Shown: positions 30,303 to 38,957, counted from the stretch's first letter. The stretch is 64,000 bases of DNA from JBFMCC01 sp037445635 (GCA_037445635.1 JBBIKC010000014.1:5410-69409); one strand, 5' to 3'. Translations and numbers: made by a program. The notes: generated by a model from the sequence alone, not told the origin.

Positions 30303-33290
30303 ATGAACCTCACTCTCCACATCAACGGCATTGACCACGAAATCGAAGCGCCCGCGCACACCACCCTGCTCTCCGCCCTGCGCGGACTGGGTTTCCACGG
30401 CGTGAAGTTTGGCGATGAACACGGCCTGACGGGCGCGGACACGGTTCTGCTGGACGGGAAACCTGTCAACGCGGGATCGCTGCTAGCGGCGCAGGCTGAA
30501 GGTCACAAGATTGCCACCATCGAAGCGCTCGGCGAACATCCCGAACAAGGCTGGAAACACACGGAAGGTTTACATCCGTTACAAAAGGCTTTTGTTGAGA
30601 ATGGCGCCATCCAATGCGGCTACTGCACGCCCGCGCAAATTCTCGCCGCCAAAGCCCTGCTGGATAAAAACCCCAATCCCACTGAAGCGGAAGTCCGTGA
30701 GGCTATCTCTGGCGTGTTGTGCCGCTGCACGGGGTATCTCAAACCGGTGCAGGCGGTGTTGAAGGCAGCGGCGGAGATGCGGGGAGAGGGCACACAAGTA
30801 GACAGGTACACAGGTATACAGGGCGGTGAGCCGATGGAGTTTCCGCCAACAGACTCGGGCAGCGGCGAGACGCTGACGCAGACGCGCACGCTGCCGAAGA
30901 TGGTCGTCACGCCGGAGACGAAAGCCTGGCAAATGGTGGGCAAGCCCGAGGTCAAGGTGGATGCGGTGAAACTCGTGCAGGGCAAGCCCGCTTTCGCGGC
31001 AGACTTCGAAAAGCGCGGTCTGCTTCATGCCAAAGTCCTGCACTCGCCGCACGCGCACGCGCGCATCAAGCGCATTGACGCCAGCAAAGCGCGCGCGCTC
31101 GAAGGCGTCGCCGCGGTGTTGACCTGGCAGGATATCCCGCGCGTCGTCTATTCCACCGCGGGGCAGTCCGACCCCATCCCCGGCCCGCTCGATACGTTCT
31201 CGCTCGATAACAAGGTTCGCTTCGTCGGCGACCGCGTCGCGTTCGTCGCGGCAGAGACGCCCGAAATTGCCGAGAAGGCGCTCTCGCTGATTGACGTGGA
31301 ATACGACATCCTGCCCGCCATTTTGGATTCGCGCGAAGCCATGACCAGCCCGATTCGGATTCACGACGAGCCGGAGTATGTCAACTTTGCCGACTCCAAC
31401 CCCGAAAAGAATCTCGCCGCGCACATCCGCATTGACATCGGCGACGTGGAGAAGGGCTTCGCTGAAGCCGACCAAATCTTCGAAGCCGAATACGAAGTGC
31501 CGAAGGTGCAGCAGGCGCACATCGAGCCGCATGTGTGCGTCACGTATTGGGATGAAGATGACCGCCTCGTCATTCGGACCTCGACTCAGGTCCCGTTTCA
31601 TGTGAGGCGGATGCTTGCCCCGGTGCTGGGACTGCCCGTCAAGCGCATCCGCGTCATCAAGCCGCGCATCGGCGGCGGGTTCGGCGGCAAACAGGAAGTG
31701 TTGATGGAAGACGTGGCCGCGCACTTGACCATCGCCACCGGGCGCCCGGTCATTTACGAATACACGCGCGAGGAGGAATTCACCGCGGCGCGTTCGCGTC
31801 ATCCCATGCGAATCAAAATGAAGACGGGCGTGAAGAAAGACGGGACGATTACCGCCAATGAAATGTACGCGCTTTCGGATACGGGCGCGTATGGCTGCCA
31901 CGCGCTGACCGTGACCGGCAACACGGGTCACAAGGCGATGGCGCTCTATGTCGGCGATGGCGAGTACCGCAAGTCGCCCAATATCCGCTTCTATGCGGAC
32001 GTGGTGTACACCAACACACCGCCCGCCGGCGCGTTCCGCGGCTACGGCGTGCCGCAGGGTTACTGGCCCGTGGATCGTCACATGGAAAAGATTGCGCGCG
32101 CGATGGGCTTCGACCCCATCGAGTTCCGCCTGAAGAACGCCATCCGCCCCGGAGAATATCATCCCTTCAGCACCGCCTGGAACGAAGGACGCGAGCCGCG
32201 GCCCGAAATCATCCACACGGTGGGATTGGAGCAGTGCGCGGCGCAGGGCAAAGCCGCGATTGGGTGGGACCAGAAGTTTGGGAATGAGGAGTGGCATGTA
32301 GGACGGGCTTTTAGCCCGTCTGGACAGGCTGAAAGCCTGTCCCACAAACGCAAAGGAATCGGTGTTGCGCTCGTCATGCAAGGCACAGCCATCCCCTACC
32401 TCGACATGGGCGGCGCATCCATCAAGATGAACGACGATGGCTCTTTCAACCTCCTCGTCGGCGCAACGGACCTGGGGACGGGCTCGGATACCGTCCTCGC
32501 GCAGATGGCGGCGGAAGTGCTGGGCGTGCCGGTGGAAGACATCATCACCTACTCATCCGACACCGACTTCACGCCGTTCGACAAGGGCGCGTACGCGTCC
32601 TCAACAACATACATTTCAGGAACCGCTGTGACGAAGGCCGCGCAGATTTGCGCCGAACGAATCAAGGTGCGGGCGGCGAAGATGTTGGGCGAGCCCGAAT
32701 ATTCGAATATTCGATTATCGAACCGTCAAGCCATCGCTCCCAACGGCAAATCGGTTTCGCTCGCAGAGATCGCGTTGGATACGCTGCACAAGAGCGAGCA
32801 GGAACAAATCATGGGAGTCGCGTCCTATGTCTCGCCGTCGTCGCCGCCGCCGTTTGCGGCGCAATTCGCCGAAGTGACCGTGGATACCGAAACGGGTCAG
32901 GTCACGGTGGACAAACTCGTTATGGCGGTGGATTCGGGCGTCATCGTGAATCCCCTCACCGCGTCGGGACAAATCGAAGGCGGCATGACGCAAGCCCTCG
33001 GCTACGCCGTCTGCGAAGAGATGACCTGGGACGAGCAGGGGCGCATCCGCCAGCGCGACTTCGACAAGTATCACATCTTCCGCGCCGATGAAATGCCCCA
33101 ACTGGAAACCATCTTCGTGGAAACCTTCGAGCCGACGCATCCGTTTGGGGTCAAGGCGGTGGCGGAAATCCCGATGGACGGCGTCGCGCCCGCAGTGGGC
33201 AACGCGATTCTGGACGCGCTGGGCGTGAACATTGACTCGATCCCCATCACACCGGAGAAGGTGTGGCGGGCGCTGAAGATGCGGCTATAA
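30303..33290 (+). CDS. Xanthine-dehydrogenase-family enzyme: fused iron-sulfur and molybdenum subunits
   Basis: 995 residues. N-terminal ~160: small-subunit fold. The second [2Fe-2S] site is intact (CGYC 105-108, CRC 140-142), but the ferredoxin-type site has D38, T43, D46 and G58 at the four cysteine positions (FGDEHGLTGAD), spacing conserved. Residues ~200-995: molybdopterin subunit with GGGFGGKQE (~457-465), GAFRGYGVPQG (~578-588) and GVKAVAEIPMDG (~947-958, active-site Glu region). Hydroxylates an N-heterocycle, purine or aldehyde; substrate unknown. Two repeats are embedded in frame: the interdomain linker (164-174) and residues 666-681. ATG 30303 is preceded by GAAGGA. Confidence 0.9.
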   Translation: MNLTLHINGIDHEIEAPAHTTLLSALRGLGFHGVKFGDEHGLTGADTVLLDGKPVNAGSLLAAQAEGHKIATIEALGEHPEQGWKHTEGLHPLQKAFVENGAIQCGYCTPAQILAAKALLDKNPNPTEAEVREAISGVLCRCTGYLKPVQAVLKAAAEMRGEGTQVDRYTGIQGGEPMEFPPTDSGSGETLTQTRTLPKMVVTPETKAWQMVGKPEVKVDAVKLVQGKPAFAADFEKRGLLHAKVLHSPHAHARIKRIDASKARALEGVAAVLTWQDIPRVVYSTAGQSDPIPGPLDTFSLDNKVRFVGDRVAFVAAETPEIAEKALSLIDVEYDILPAILDSREAMTSPIRIHDEPEYVNFADSNPEKNLAAHIRIDIGDVEKGFAEADQIFEAEYEVPKVQQAHIEPHVCVTYWDEDDRLVIRTSTQVPFHVRRMLAPVLGLPVKRIRVIKPRIGGGFGGKQEVLMEDVAAHLTIATGRPVIYEYTREEEFTAARSRHPMRIKMKTGVKKDGTITANEMYALSDTGAYGCHALTVTGNTGHKAMALYVGDGEYRKSPNIRFYADVVYTNTPPAGAFRGYGVPQGYWPVDRHMEKIARAMGFDPIEFRLKNAIRPGEYHPFSTAWNEGREPRPEIIHTVGLEQCAAQGKAAIGWDQKFGNEEWHVGRAFSPSGQAESLSHKRKGIGVALVMQGTAIPYLDMGGASIKMNDDGSFNLLVGATDLGTGSDTVLAQMAAEVLGVPVEDIITYSSDTDFTPFDKGAYASSTTYISGTAVTKAAQICAERIKVRAAKMLGEPEYSNIRLSNRQAIAPNGKSVSLAEIALDTLHKSEQEQIMGVASYVSPSSPPPFAAQFAEVTVDTETGQVTVDKLVMAVDSGVIVNPLTASGQIEGGMTQALGYAVCEEMTWDEQGRIRQRDFDKYHIFRADEMPQLETIFVETFEPTHPFGVKAVAEIPMDGVAPAVGNAILDALGVNIDSIPITPEKVWRALKMRL
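30792..30823. repeat. In-frame octamer array in the FeS/Mo interdomain linker
   Basis: Four 8-base units: ACACAAGT, AGACAGGT, ACACAGGT, ATACAGGG; same family as 61596-61694. Encodes about TQVDRYTGIQG, directly after the FeS domain. Confidence 0.9.
32298..32345. repeat. In-frame double-hairpin element (GTAGGACGGGC) in the molybdenum subunit
   Basis: 48 bases, exactly 16 codons. Two consecutive hairpins, ACGGGCT-TTT-AGCCCGT (32303-32319) and GGACAGGCT-GAA-AGCCTGTCC (32322-32342), bordered by GTAGGAC and GTCCCAC. Encodes VGRAFSPSGQAESLSH between FGNEEWH and KRKGIGVAL. Confidence 0.9.
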
Positions 33291-33307
33291 TTGAGGAGGA
33301 GGCAGAA

Positions 33308-33553
33308 ATGGTCATGCTTACAGATAAAAACGTACAATTCGTCGTTGGAGAAAAGGGAAAACCGACTGGCGTCCTTGTAAATCTAAAAACATGGAAAAAG
33401 ATCATCGAGGCGCTCGAAGACGCCGAGGATATAGAAATCGCCCGCCATGCTTTAGCGGAAATTGACGCGGCTGGCGGCAGCCTGGAGAAAGCGGGATATA
33501 TCCCATGGTCGAAGGCCCGCGCCGAGTGGGAGAAACCGGATGCCAAAAAGTAA
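33308..33553 (+). CDS. Type II antitoxin (RelB/Phd-like)
   Basis: 81 residues from ATG 33308, preceded by GAGGAGG. Small acidic protein with a MLTDKNVQFVVGEKGKPTGVLVNLKTWKK beginning (quoted in part: VVGEKGKPTGVLVNLKTW), typical of Phd/YefM-like or DUF2281-like antitoxins, followed by an acidic helix (EALEDAEDIEIARHALAEID). The next gene starts within its last codons. Antitoxins of this layout bind the toxin through the C-terminal helix and repress the operon. Confidence 0.8.
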   Translation: MVMLTDKNVQFVVGEKGKPTGVLVNLKTWKKIIEALEDAEDIEIARHALAEIDAAGGSLEKAGYIPWSKARAEWEKPDAKK

Positions 33554-33842
33554 GCCGCAGGCGCTTCTCAAGCCAAGCGCATGGGGCGACCTGCGTCGCT
33601 TGCCGGGCAATATCCGCCGCAGGATTATTCGTGAAATTAACCATCTCGAATCCAATCCGAGGCCGCCGCACAGCAAACGCCTAAAATCAAAGAATGCGCT
33701 GCGGGAGATTAGAAGACTGCGCATTGATCAATGGCGTATCGTTTACTGGCTGAACGAGGATCAACCCGTCATCTTTGCCATTCGAAAGCGGCCTCCATAC
33801 AAATACGAGGACGTGGAAGAATTACTCATGGGGCGTGAATAA
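33540..33842 (+). CDS. RelE/ParE-family toxin
   Basis: 100 residues from ATG 33540, overlapping the antitoxin gene by 14 bases. Matches the RelE/ParE fold: LRRLPGNIRRRIIREINHLE, KRLKSKNALREIRRLRIDQW split as KRLKSKNALREIR, and RIVYWLNEDQPVIFAIRKR. The Arg/Lys-rich strands and C-terminal Arg are as in mRNA interferases; whether it cuts mRNA or targets gyrase is not decidable. The stop overlaps the next start by one base. Confidence 0.85.
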   Translation: MPKSKPQALLKPSAWGDLRRLPGNIRRRIIREINHLESNPRPPHSKRLKSKNALREIRRLRIDQWRIVYWLNEDQPVIFAIRKRPPYKYEDVEELLMGRE

Positions 33843-35185
33843 TGCCCGACCAAATTTTCGTCATCGGCCACGTCAACCCCGATACCGATTCGATCGCGTC
33901 CGCGCTGGGCTACGCCTGGCTGCTGCGCGAACGCGATAAGGTCAACGCGGTCGCGGCGCGGGCGGGCGCGCTCAATCCACAGACGGCGTGGGTGCTGAAA
34001 AAACTCGCGCTCGACGCGCCCCTCCTGCTCACCGACGCGTCGCCGCGCTTCGAATCGGTCATGCAGAGACTCGACAGCCTGCCGCCCGACGCGCAACTCG
34101 GCGCAGCCTGGACCCTCGCCAGCAAAACGGGCGGCGTCGCGCCCATCGTCAACGCGGACGGCACGCCCTTCGGCCTGATCAACGGCCTCAGCCTGTTCAA
34201 ATATTTTTCGGAGACCCTCGGCCCGCGTCCGGGCGACACGACCGTGCGCGAGATGATGTCCGCGCCGTGCCGCGACGCGGCCAACACGAACGTCCCGAAA
34301 TACGCCGCCGGCGCGCACATCCGCGATTCGCTCAACCGCATCCTGCGCGACGAACTCGACGATTACTGGGTGGTGGACGAGAACGGCCGTTATCTCGGCA
34401 TCGCCCGCCAGCGCAACCTGCTCAACCCGCCGCGCCTCAAAATCATCCTCGTGGATCACAACGAGCCGCGCCAGGCCATCGCCGCGCTCGAAGAGGCCGA
34501 ACTGCTCGAAATCCTCGACCATCACCGCCTCGGCAACCCGCACACGCACGCGCCGATTCGCTTCACGGTGGACATCGTCGGCTCGACCTCGACTCTCGTC
34601 ACCGAACAGGCCGTCGAGGCGGGACTCTCCGCCCCGCCCGCGCTGGCAGGTGCGCTTCTGGCGGGACTTCTATCTGATACCCTTATCTTGACCTCCCCCA
34701 CCACCACCCCGCGCGACCGCGCCGCCGCGGACAAACTGGCGCGCTGGGCCTTCGTCGGCGGGAGTCCGCTCGAAGGCGAGACCATCGAGTCGTACGGCAA
34801 AGCCGTCCTCGCCGCGGGCGCGGGACTCTCCAACCGCAAACCCGAAGACGTGGTCAGCACGGACATCAAGCCCTACGTCGCGGGCGGATTCAAATTCGCC
34901 GTCGCGCAGGCCGAAGTGACCGACCTGATGCAGATTGGCGAGCACCTCCAGCCGCTCACCCAGGCCCTTGACGCCCTGCGCGACAAGCGCGGTTATGATT
35001 TCGTCATGTTGCTCATCACCGACATCGTGCGCGGCTCCAGCCGCTTGATCCTGTCCTCCTCCGCCCCGCCCGTCCTCGCCGACCTGCCCTACCCGCCCCT
35101 GCCCGATGGCACCCGCGACGCGCCGGGTGTGGTTTCGAGGAAGAAACAGTTGTTGCCGGTAGTGCTGGGATTGCTGGAGATGTGA
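33842..35185 (+). CDS. DHH-family manganese-dependent pyrophosphatase with CBS domains
   Basis: 447 residues. N-terminal DHH signature VIGHVNPDTDSIASALGYAW (7-26), a CBS pair in the middle (~75-190, e.g. VAPIVNADGTPFGLINGLSL, DYWVVDENGRYLGIARQRNL), then the rest of the DHH core: ILVDHNEPRQA (~203-213), ILDHHRLGN (~224-232), and DHHA2-like C-terminal domain with SSRLILSS. Architecture is that of CBS-regulated class II inorganic pyrophosphatases, which hydrolyse PPi and respond to adenine nucleotides. Overlaps the toxin stop by one base. Confidence 0.9.
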   Translation: MPDQIFVIGHVNPDTDSIASALGYAWLLRERDKVNAVAARAGALNPQTAWVLKKLALDAPLLLTDASPRFESVMQRLDSLPPDAQLGAAWTLASKTGGVAPIVNADGTPFGLINGLSLFKYFSETLGPRPGDTTVREMMSAPCRDAANTNVPKYAAGAHIRDSLNRILRDELDDYWVVDENGRYLGIARQRNLLNPPRLKIILVDHNEPRQAIAALEEAELLEILDHHRLGNPHTHAPIRFTVDIVGSTSTLVTEQAVEAGLSAPPALAGALLAGLLSDTLILTSPTTTPRDRAAADKLARWAFVGGSPLEGETIESYGKAVLAAGAGLSNRKPEDVVSTDIKPYVAGGFKFAVAQAEVTDLMQIGEHLQPLTQALDALRDKRGYDFVMLLITDIVRGSSRLILSSSAPPVLADLPYPPLPDGTRDAPGVVSRKKQLLPVVLGLLEM

Positions 35186-35201
35186 TAACAAGGAGGCTCC
35201 T

Positions 35202-37172
35202 TTGACTTGGTGGGCTCAAAACAAGGATGCGATTACTGCCATTGGTGCAGTTATTACTGCCGCTCTGGCTATTGGGGGCATTATTTGGGCAGTCATCAAA
35301 TGGGGTTTCCTGCGCGGCTGGCAAAGAAAGTTGCGTGTCGATGTAAAAGTCTTTGAGGTCATCACCGACCCTGCCAAACTTCTCCCAAAACTCTTTGCCA
35401 CCGAAAACGATGACAGCCCACTTGCCGACCATAACATTAAGTACCAGCCGCGCGACCCAAAGCGCGACATTCAAGCAGAACTAAAAGCCGCGCTGAATCT
35501 CTCAAGATACTTACTGATTACCGCGCCAACAGGATATGGTAAAACCCGTGAGGCAGGGGTATTGGCGCAAACCATGATGCTGGAAGGCTGGCGGGTCTTG
35601 CGGATCAAATCGGGCTGGCTGGATATTCCCAAGACATTGCCCGAAGAACTCAACAATAACCGTTCACGCGTTTTGATTTTGCTCGATGATTTGAATGGCC
35701 TATTCAGCACAGGCGAACGAACCCAATCGCCGCGTGCAGAACAAATTCCTTTTCTAAGCGAAGCATCCTATCACGACCGCCTTCTCCAGGTACTGGATAC
35801 GCTGGAAGGTATGTGCACAGAGAGCGAAATTCGCGTCATTGCCACCGCCCGCAGCGAGGCGGATCAATGGAAATTGTTGAATTACGATGAGAAAGATAAA
35901 CTTTGGAAACGATTCAAACGCGTTGAAATTTCCGAGCCTGCCGACAGCGTAATTGTCAGGCTGCTGGAAGACGCCACCAAACAAACTGATCTGAAAGCAA
36001 ACCCAGAGGAGTTTGAAGCAATTGCACGTAAAAGTGATGGGACTTACCGAAATATCTTACTAAATTTACGCCGTTGGAAAGCGCAAAACAAGCGGGTCAG
36101 CAAGGATGACTTTACTGAAACCTTGAATGGTTCCTGGCGGGATATTTACGAACGCGCCGTCGCAAAACATCCATCCGTGAAGTATATCTATGATGCCATT
36201 GATATTTTGAGACAGGCGGGAATTGACCTGTTTCCATTTTTGGTTGAATCGGCCGCGGTAATGATCTGGGGTGGAAGTTATTTTCAAAGATTTTTCCGAG
36301 GGAGGAAAATTCATCGCGCCATCCATTTCCTGACAAAAGAAACAACCATACTAAGACAAACAAACCATAAACTTGTCCCAAGTGATGGACAGATCGAAGC
36401 CAAAAAACCCACCATCCATTGGGATTCCTATTCACAGCCGCTAATTCAGTTGGTATTAGGTCATTCCAATCGTAATATTAGCGGTTCCATTTACGGGCTG
36501 GCGATAGCGCTTTATTACAAAAACCAGTTCGAGCAATCCTACCAAATGATCCAAAAATACACTCAACTGGAATCGTCTGATCCGAATGGTCATAATGTAA
36601 CTGGAGTTTTACTGGCGAGCCTCAAACGCTACGACGAAGCCGAAGCCGCCTATCGCAAAGCCATCGAACTCAATCCGTCGTACGCCGCCGCCTACTACAA
36701 CTTGGGCTTGCTGTTACATGAAAAACTCAAACGCTACGACGAAGCCGAAGCCGCCTATCGCAAAGCCATCGAACTCAATCCGTCGTACGCCGCCGCCTAC
36801 AATAACCTTGTGATTCTTCTTCGAATAACAAATAGAACCGATGAAACCATCCCATTATTGGAAAAGATCATAGAAATCAATCCGCAGGATTTTAATTCAT
36901 ATCTTGCGCTTGCTTCCATTGCCAAACAAGCGGGTAGAAAAGCATCGGAAGAGCATGTTGAAAAGGCGCGAAAACTCCTACCGGAAGATGATTGGTACAA
37001 CCGCGCCTGCCTTGAAAGCGTGTGTGACAACTTCGATTCTGCTTTTGAGTATCTTGAAAAAGCCGCGCAAAGAGAGAGATTCAACCCCGCCTGGGCATGG
37101 CAAGACCCCGACCTGCAATGGATCAGGGACGACCCCAGGTTCAGAGAAATCGTTGGCACAAAACCCGAGTAG
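35202..37172 (+). CDS. Membrane-anchored STAND-like NTPase with TPR repeats
   Basis: 656 residues. Membrane helix (~12-34), an NTPase domain with Walker A APTGYGKT (~109-116) and Walker B VLILLDDLNG (~155-164), a helical middle region, then TPR repeats from ~445 (LKRYDEAEAAYRKAIELNPS). Two TPR units are identical in DNA over 75 bases. GC content is clearly lower than in the surrounding genes, pointing to recent acquisition. Such STAND proteins use repeats to sense a ligand and the NTPase to oligomerise; no nuclease, protease or TIR effector is seen, so a defence role is only possible. Confidence 0.78.
   Translation: MTWWAQNKDAITAIGAVITAALAIGGIIWAVIKWGFLRGWQRKLRVDVKVFEVITDPAKLLPKLFATENDDSPLADHNIKYQPRDPKRDIQAELKAALNLSRYLLITAPTGYGKTREAGVLAQTMMLEGWRVLRIKSGWLDIPKTLPEELNNNRSRVLILLDDLNGLFSTGERTQSPRAEQIPFLSEASYHDRLLQVLDTLEGMCTESEIRVIATARSEADQWKLLNYDEKDKLWKRFKRVEISEPADSVIVRLLEDATKQTDLKANPEEFEAIARKSDGTYRNILLNLRRWKAQNKRVSKDDFTETLNGSWRDIYERAVAKHPSVKYIYDAIDILRQAGIDLFPFLVESAAVMIWGGSYFQRFFRGRKIHRAIHFLTKETTILRQTNHKLVPSDGQIEAKKPTIHWDSYSQPLIQLVLGHSNRNISGSIYGLAIALYYKNQFEQSYQMIQKYTQLESSDPNGHNVTGVLLASLKRYDEAEAAYRKAIELNPSYAAAYYNLGLLLHEKLKRYDEAEAAYRKAIELNPSYAAAYNNLVILLRITNRTDETIPLLEKIIEINPQDFNSYLALASIAKQAGRKASEEHVEKARKLLPEDDWYNRACLESVCDNFDSAFEYLEKAAQRERFNPAWAWQDPDLQWIRDDPRFREIVGTKPE
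36621..36800 (+). repeat. Identical tandem TPR-coding repeat
   Basis: 36621-36695 and 36726-36800 are identical over 75 bases, with a period of 105 bases (35 codons, one TPR). No silent differences, so the duplication or a gene-conversion event is recent. Confidence 0.95.
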
Positions 37173-37179
37173 TGCAGAG

Positions 37180-37204
37180 CTCCGAGATTTTCAAAATCTC
37201 GGAG
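37180..37204. repeat. Palindromic repeat CTCCGAGATTTT / AAAATCTCGGAG
   Basis: Perfect 12-base arms (37180-37191, 37193-37204), eight bases after the STAND gene stop. No T-run follows; may act as a weak terminator or be a REP-like element. Confidence 0.7.
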
Positions 37205-37242
37205 TCCTCTTTGGGCGGTTGCACGCGGGGTAAAATCATCCC

Positions 37243-38292
37243 ATGCCGCCTCCCGACCTCGATGGCAAATACACCTCCGGCAAGCGCCGCTCGCGTCTCT
37301 TTCGCTCCCCGCGGCGGGCTTCACTGCCGTTCAGCCTGATTCTCCTCGCGCTCATCGGCCTGCTCTTCTGGCTGGTGCCCACCGCTCCCCCACTTACGGA
37401 CATCTTCCCGGCTGGCACAGGCTTCACCCTGCCGCCGCGCACGGCCATGCCCACGTCCACGCCGCGTCCCATTGACGAGCACGGCGGGCAGATCATCTTC
37501 ACCTGCACGCGCAGCGACATTAATCAAATCTGCATGATCAACGCCGACGGCACAGGCCTCGTCCGCCTGACGAACGACGACTCGAACGATTACTATCCCG
37601 TCCTCGATCCGCTCAGCGACGTGGTCGTCTTTGCCTCCCTGCAACAAGGTAGTTTCGACCTGTTCATGATGCTGTTGAAAGACCAGAAACTGTTTCAATT
37701 GACAACCGCCATCGGCAACGCTTTCTCGCCAAAATTTTCTCCCGATGGAGAGCAACTGCTCTTCCTCAATCAGGCCGCGCAGGGTCCGTCTGCCATCTGG
37801 GTGATGGGACGCATGGGCGATGACCCGCGCCTGCTCTACGCGGGACAGAATCCCATCGTGGCCGCGGCCTGGTCGCCGGACGGCCAGAGCATCGCCTTCG
37901 CCATGTCCGTGGAACGCGCCTTCGCCTACGAAATCTTCCTCCTCGACATCAACCATCCCGACCAGCCGCCGCGCCGCATCACCCGCGGCATCCCCGACAT
38001 CGGCGGCAGTCTCGACTGGTCGCCTGACGGCACGAACCTGTTGATCTACGCGGGCCCAGTCAATGGACGCGAAATCTACCGCCTCGATCTCGCGACGGGG
38101 GACGTCACGCAATTGACCTTCGGCGGGAACAACGCCGCCGCGGCCTACTCGCCCGACGGGCAGTACATCGTCTTCAACTCCTTGCGCAACAATGGTCAGG
38201 CCGACCTCTTCATCATGCGCGCCGACGGTCACAGCACGCGGCAGTTGACCGACGATCCTGAACCCGACTGGCAGCCGCAATGGGGGCCGTAA
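37243..38292 (+). CDS. TolB-like beta-propeller protein, membrane-anchored
   Basis: 349 residues. One membrane helix (~27-45), Pro/Thr-rich spacer, then a six-bladed-type propeller built of PD40 repeats: QICMINADGTGLVRLTNDD (split), FSPKFSPDGEQLLF (~162-175), AAWSPDGQSIAF (~208-219), LDWSPDGTNLLI (~258-269), AAYSPDGQYIVF (~302-313), FIMRADGHSTRQLTDDPEPD. It faces the outside. Likely a binding or scaffold protein; it is not next to tol/pal genes and no enzyme motif is seen. Confidence 0.85.
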   Translation: MPPPDLDGKYTSGKRRSRLFRSPRRASLPFSLILLALIGLLFWLVPTAPPLTDIFPAGTGFTLPPRTAMPTSTPRPIDEHGGQIIFTCTRSDINQICMINADGTGLVRLTNDDSNDYYPVLDPLSDVVVFASLQQGSFDLFMMLLKDQKLFQLTTAIGNAFSPKFSPDGEQLLFLNQAAQGPSAIWVMGRMGDDPRLLYAGQNPIVAAAWSPDGQSIAFAMSVERAFAYEIFLLDINHPDQPPRRITRGIPDIGGSLDWSPDGTNLLIYAGPVNGREIYRLDLATGDVTQLTFGGNNAAAAYSPDGQYIVFNSLRNNGQADLFIMRADGHSTRQLTDDPEPDWQPQWGP

Positions 38293-38333
38293 AATACGCC
38301 TCGCGTCGTTTATAATCACCTTCAGGAGTCCAC

Positions 38334-38639
38334 ATGGACCAATTCGCAGAAATCCGCAGGAAGGCCATTCCCCTTCTTAAACCCTATATCAGCCGCCTGG
38401 CTGTATTTGGGTCGTTTCGGCGCGGCGAGGTCACCGCCACAAGTGACATTGACTTACTGATAACCCTAAAGCCCTCAAATGCTCGCCCGAAGCTGGGATT
38501 CTTTAAATTAATTGAGCTGGAAGAAGATCTGCAAAAAGCCTTTGGGCGGCCTGTGGACCTTGTTGCAGAAGATAGTGTCAGCCCCTACATTCGTCCTTAC
38601 ATCGAAAAGGACAAGGTGGTCATCTATGAAGAAGGATGA
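38334..38639 (+). CDS. mntA: MntA-type nucleotidyltransferase antitoxin
   Basis: 101 residues. Minimal nucleotidyltransferase: GSFRRGEVTATSDIDLLI (26-43) with the GSxxRG and DxD metal-binding residues. In MNT-HEPN pairs the MntA enzyme AMPylates the HEPN toxin and silences it. It overlaps the HEPN gene by 14 bases. Ribosome binding site AGGAG lies upstream of ATG 38334. Confidence 0.88.
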   Translation: MDQFAEIRRKAIPLLKPYISRLAVFGSFRRGEVTATSDIDLLITLKPSNARPKLGFFKLIELEEDLQKAFGRPVDLVAEDSVSPYIRPYIEKDKVVIYEEG

Positions 38640-38955
38640 TACCGTCTACTTGCGACACATTCTCGACGCAATCGAAATGATCGAGGGCTACACGCGCGGG
38701 TTGTCCGAAAATGAATTCTATGCTCATGCAATGGCAAAGGATGCGGTCGTTCGTGAGATCGAGATTATCGGCGAGGCCGCCAACAATATTTCGGATGAGT
38801 TTCGACATCAACATCCAGAAATTCCGTGGGCGAAAATGATCGGCATTCGCAATAAAATCGTTCATGAATACTTCAATGTAAATTTCCCAATCGTCTGGGA
38901 TACCACCCAGGGCGACCTTCCCTTGCTCAAACAAGCGCTCAAAAAACTCCTTTGA
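38626..38955 (+). CDS. hepT: HepT-type HEPN toxin (RNase)
   Basis: 109 residues from ATG 38626 (MKKDDTVYLRHILDAIEMI). HEPN/DUF86 helical bundle with the active-site motif RNKIVHEY (R-x4-H, ~85-92). An RNase that is held inactive by MntA-dependent AMPylation, probably on the Tyr of the motif. Overlap with mntA and with xdhC (its stop lies in the start region of the next gene) indicates one transcript. Confidence 0.88.
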   Translation: MKKDDTVYLRHILDAIEMIEGYTRGLSENEFYAHAMAKDAVVREIEIIGEAANNISDEFRHQHPEIPWAKMIGIRNKIVHEYFNVNFPIVWDTTQGDLPLLKQALKKLL

Positions 38956-38957
38956 GA

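Noticed and set aside
30579..32381. 600-codon open frame on the minus strand inside the hydroxylase gene
   Set aside because: Antisense shadow of a GC-rich gene; no family motifs, while the plus frame has all hydroxylase motifs.
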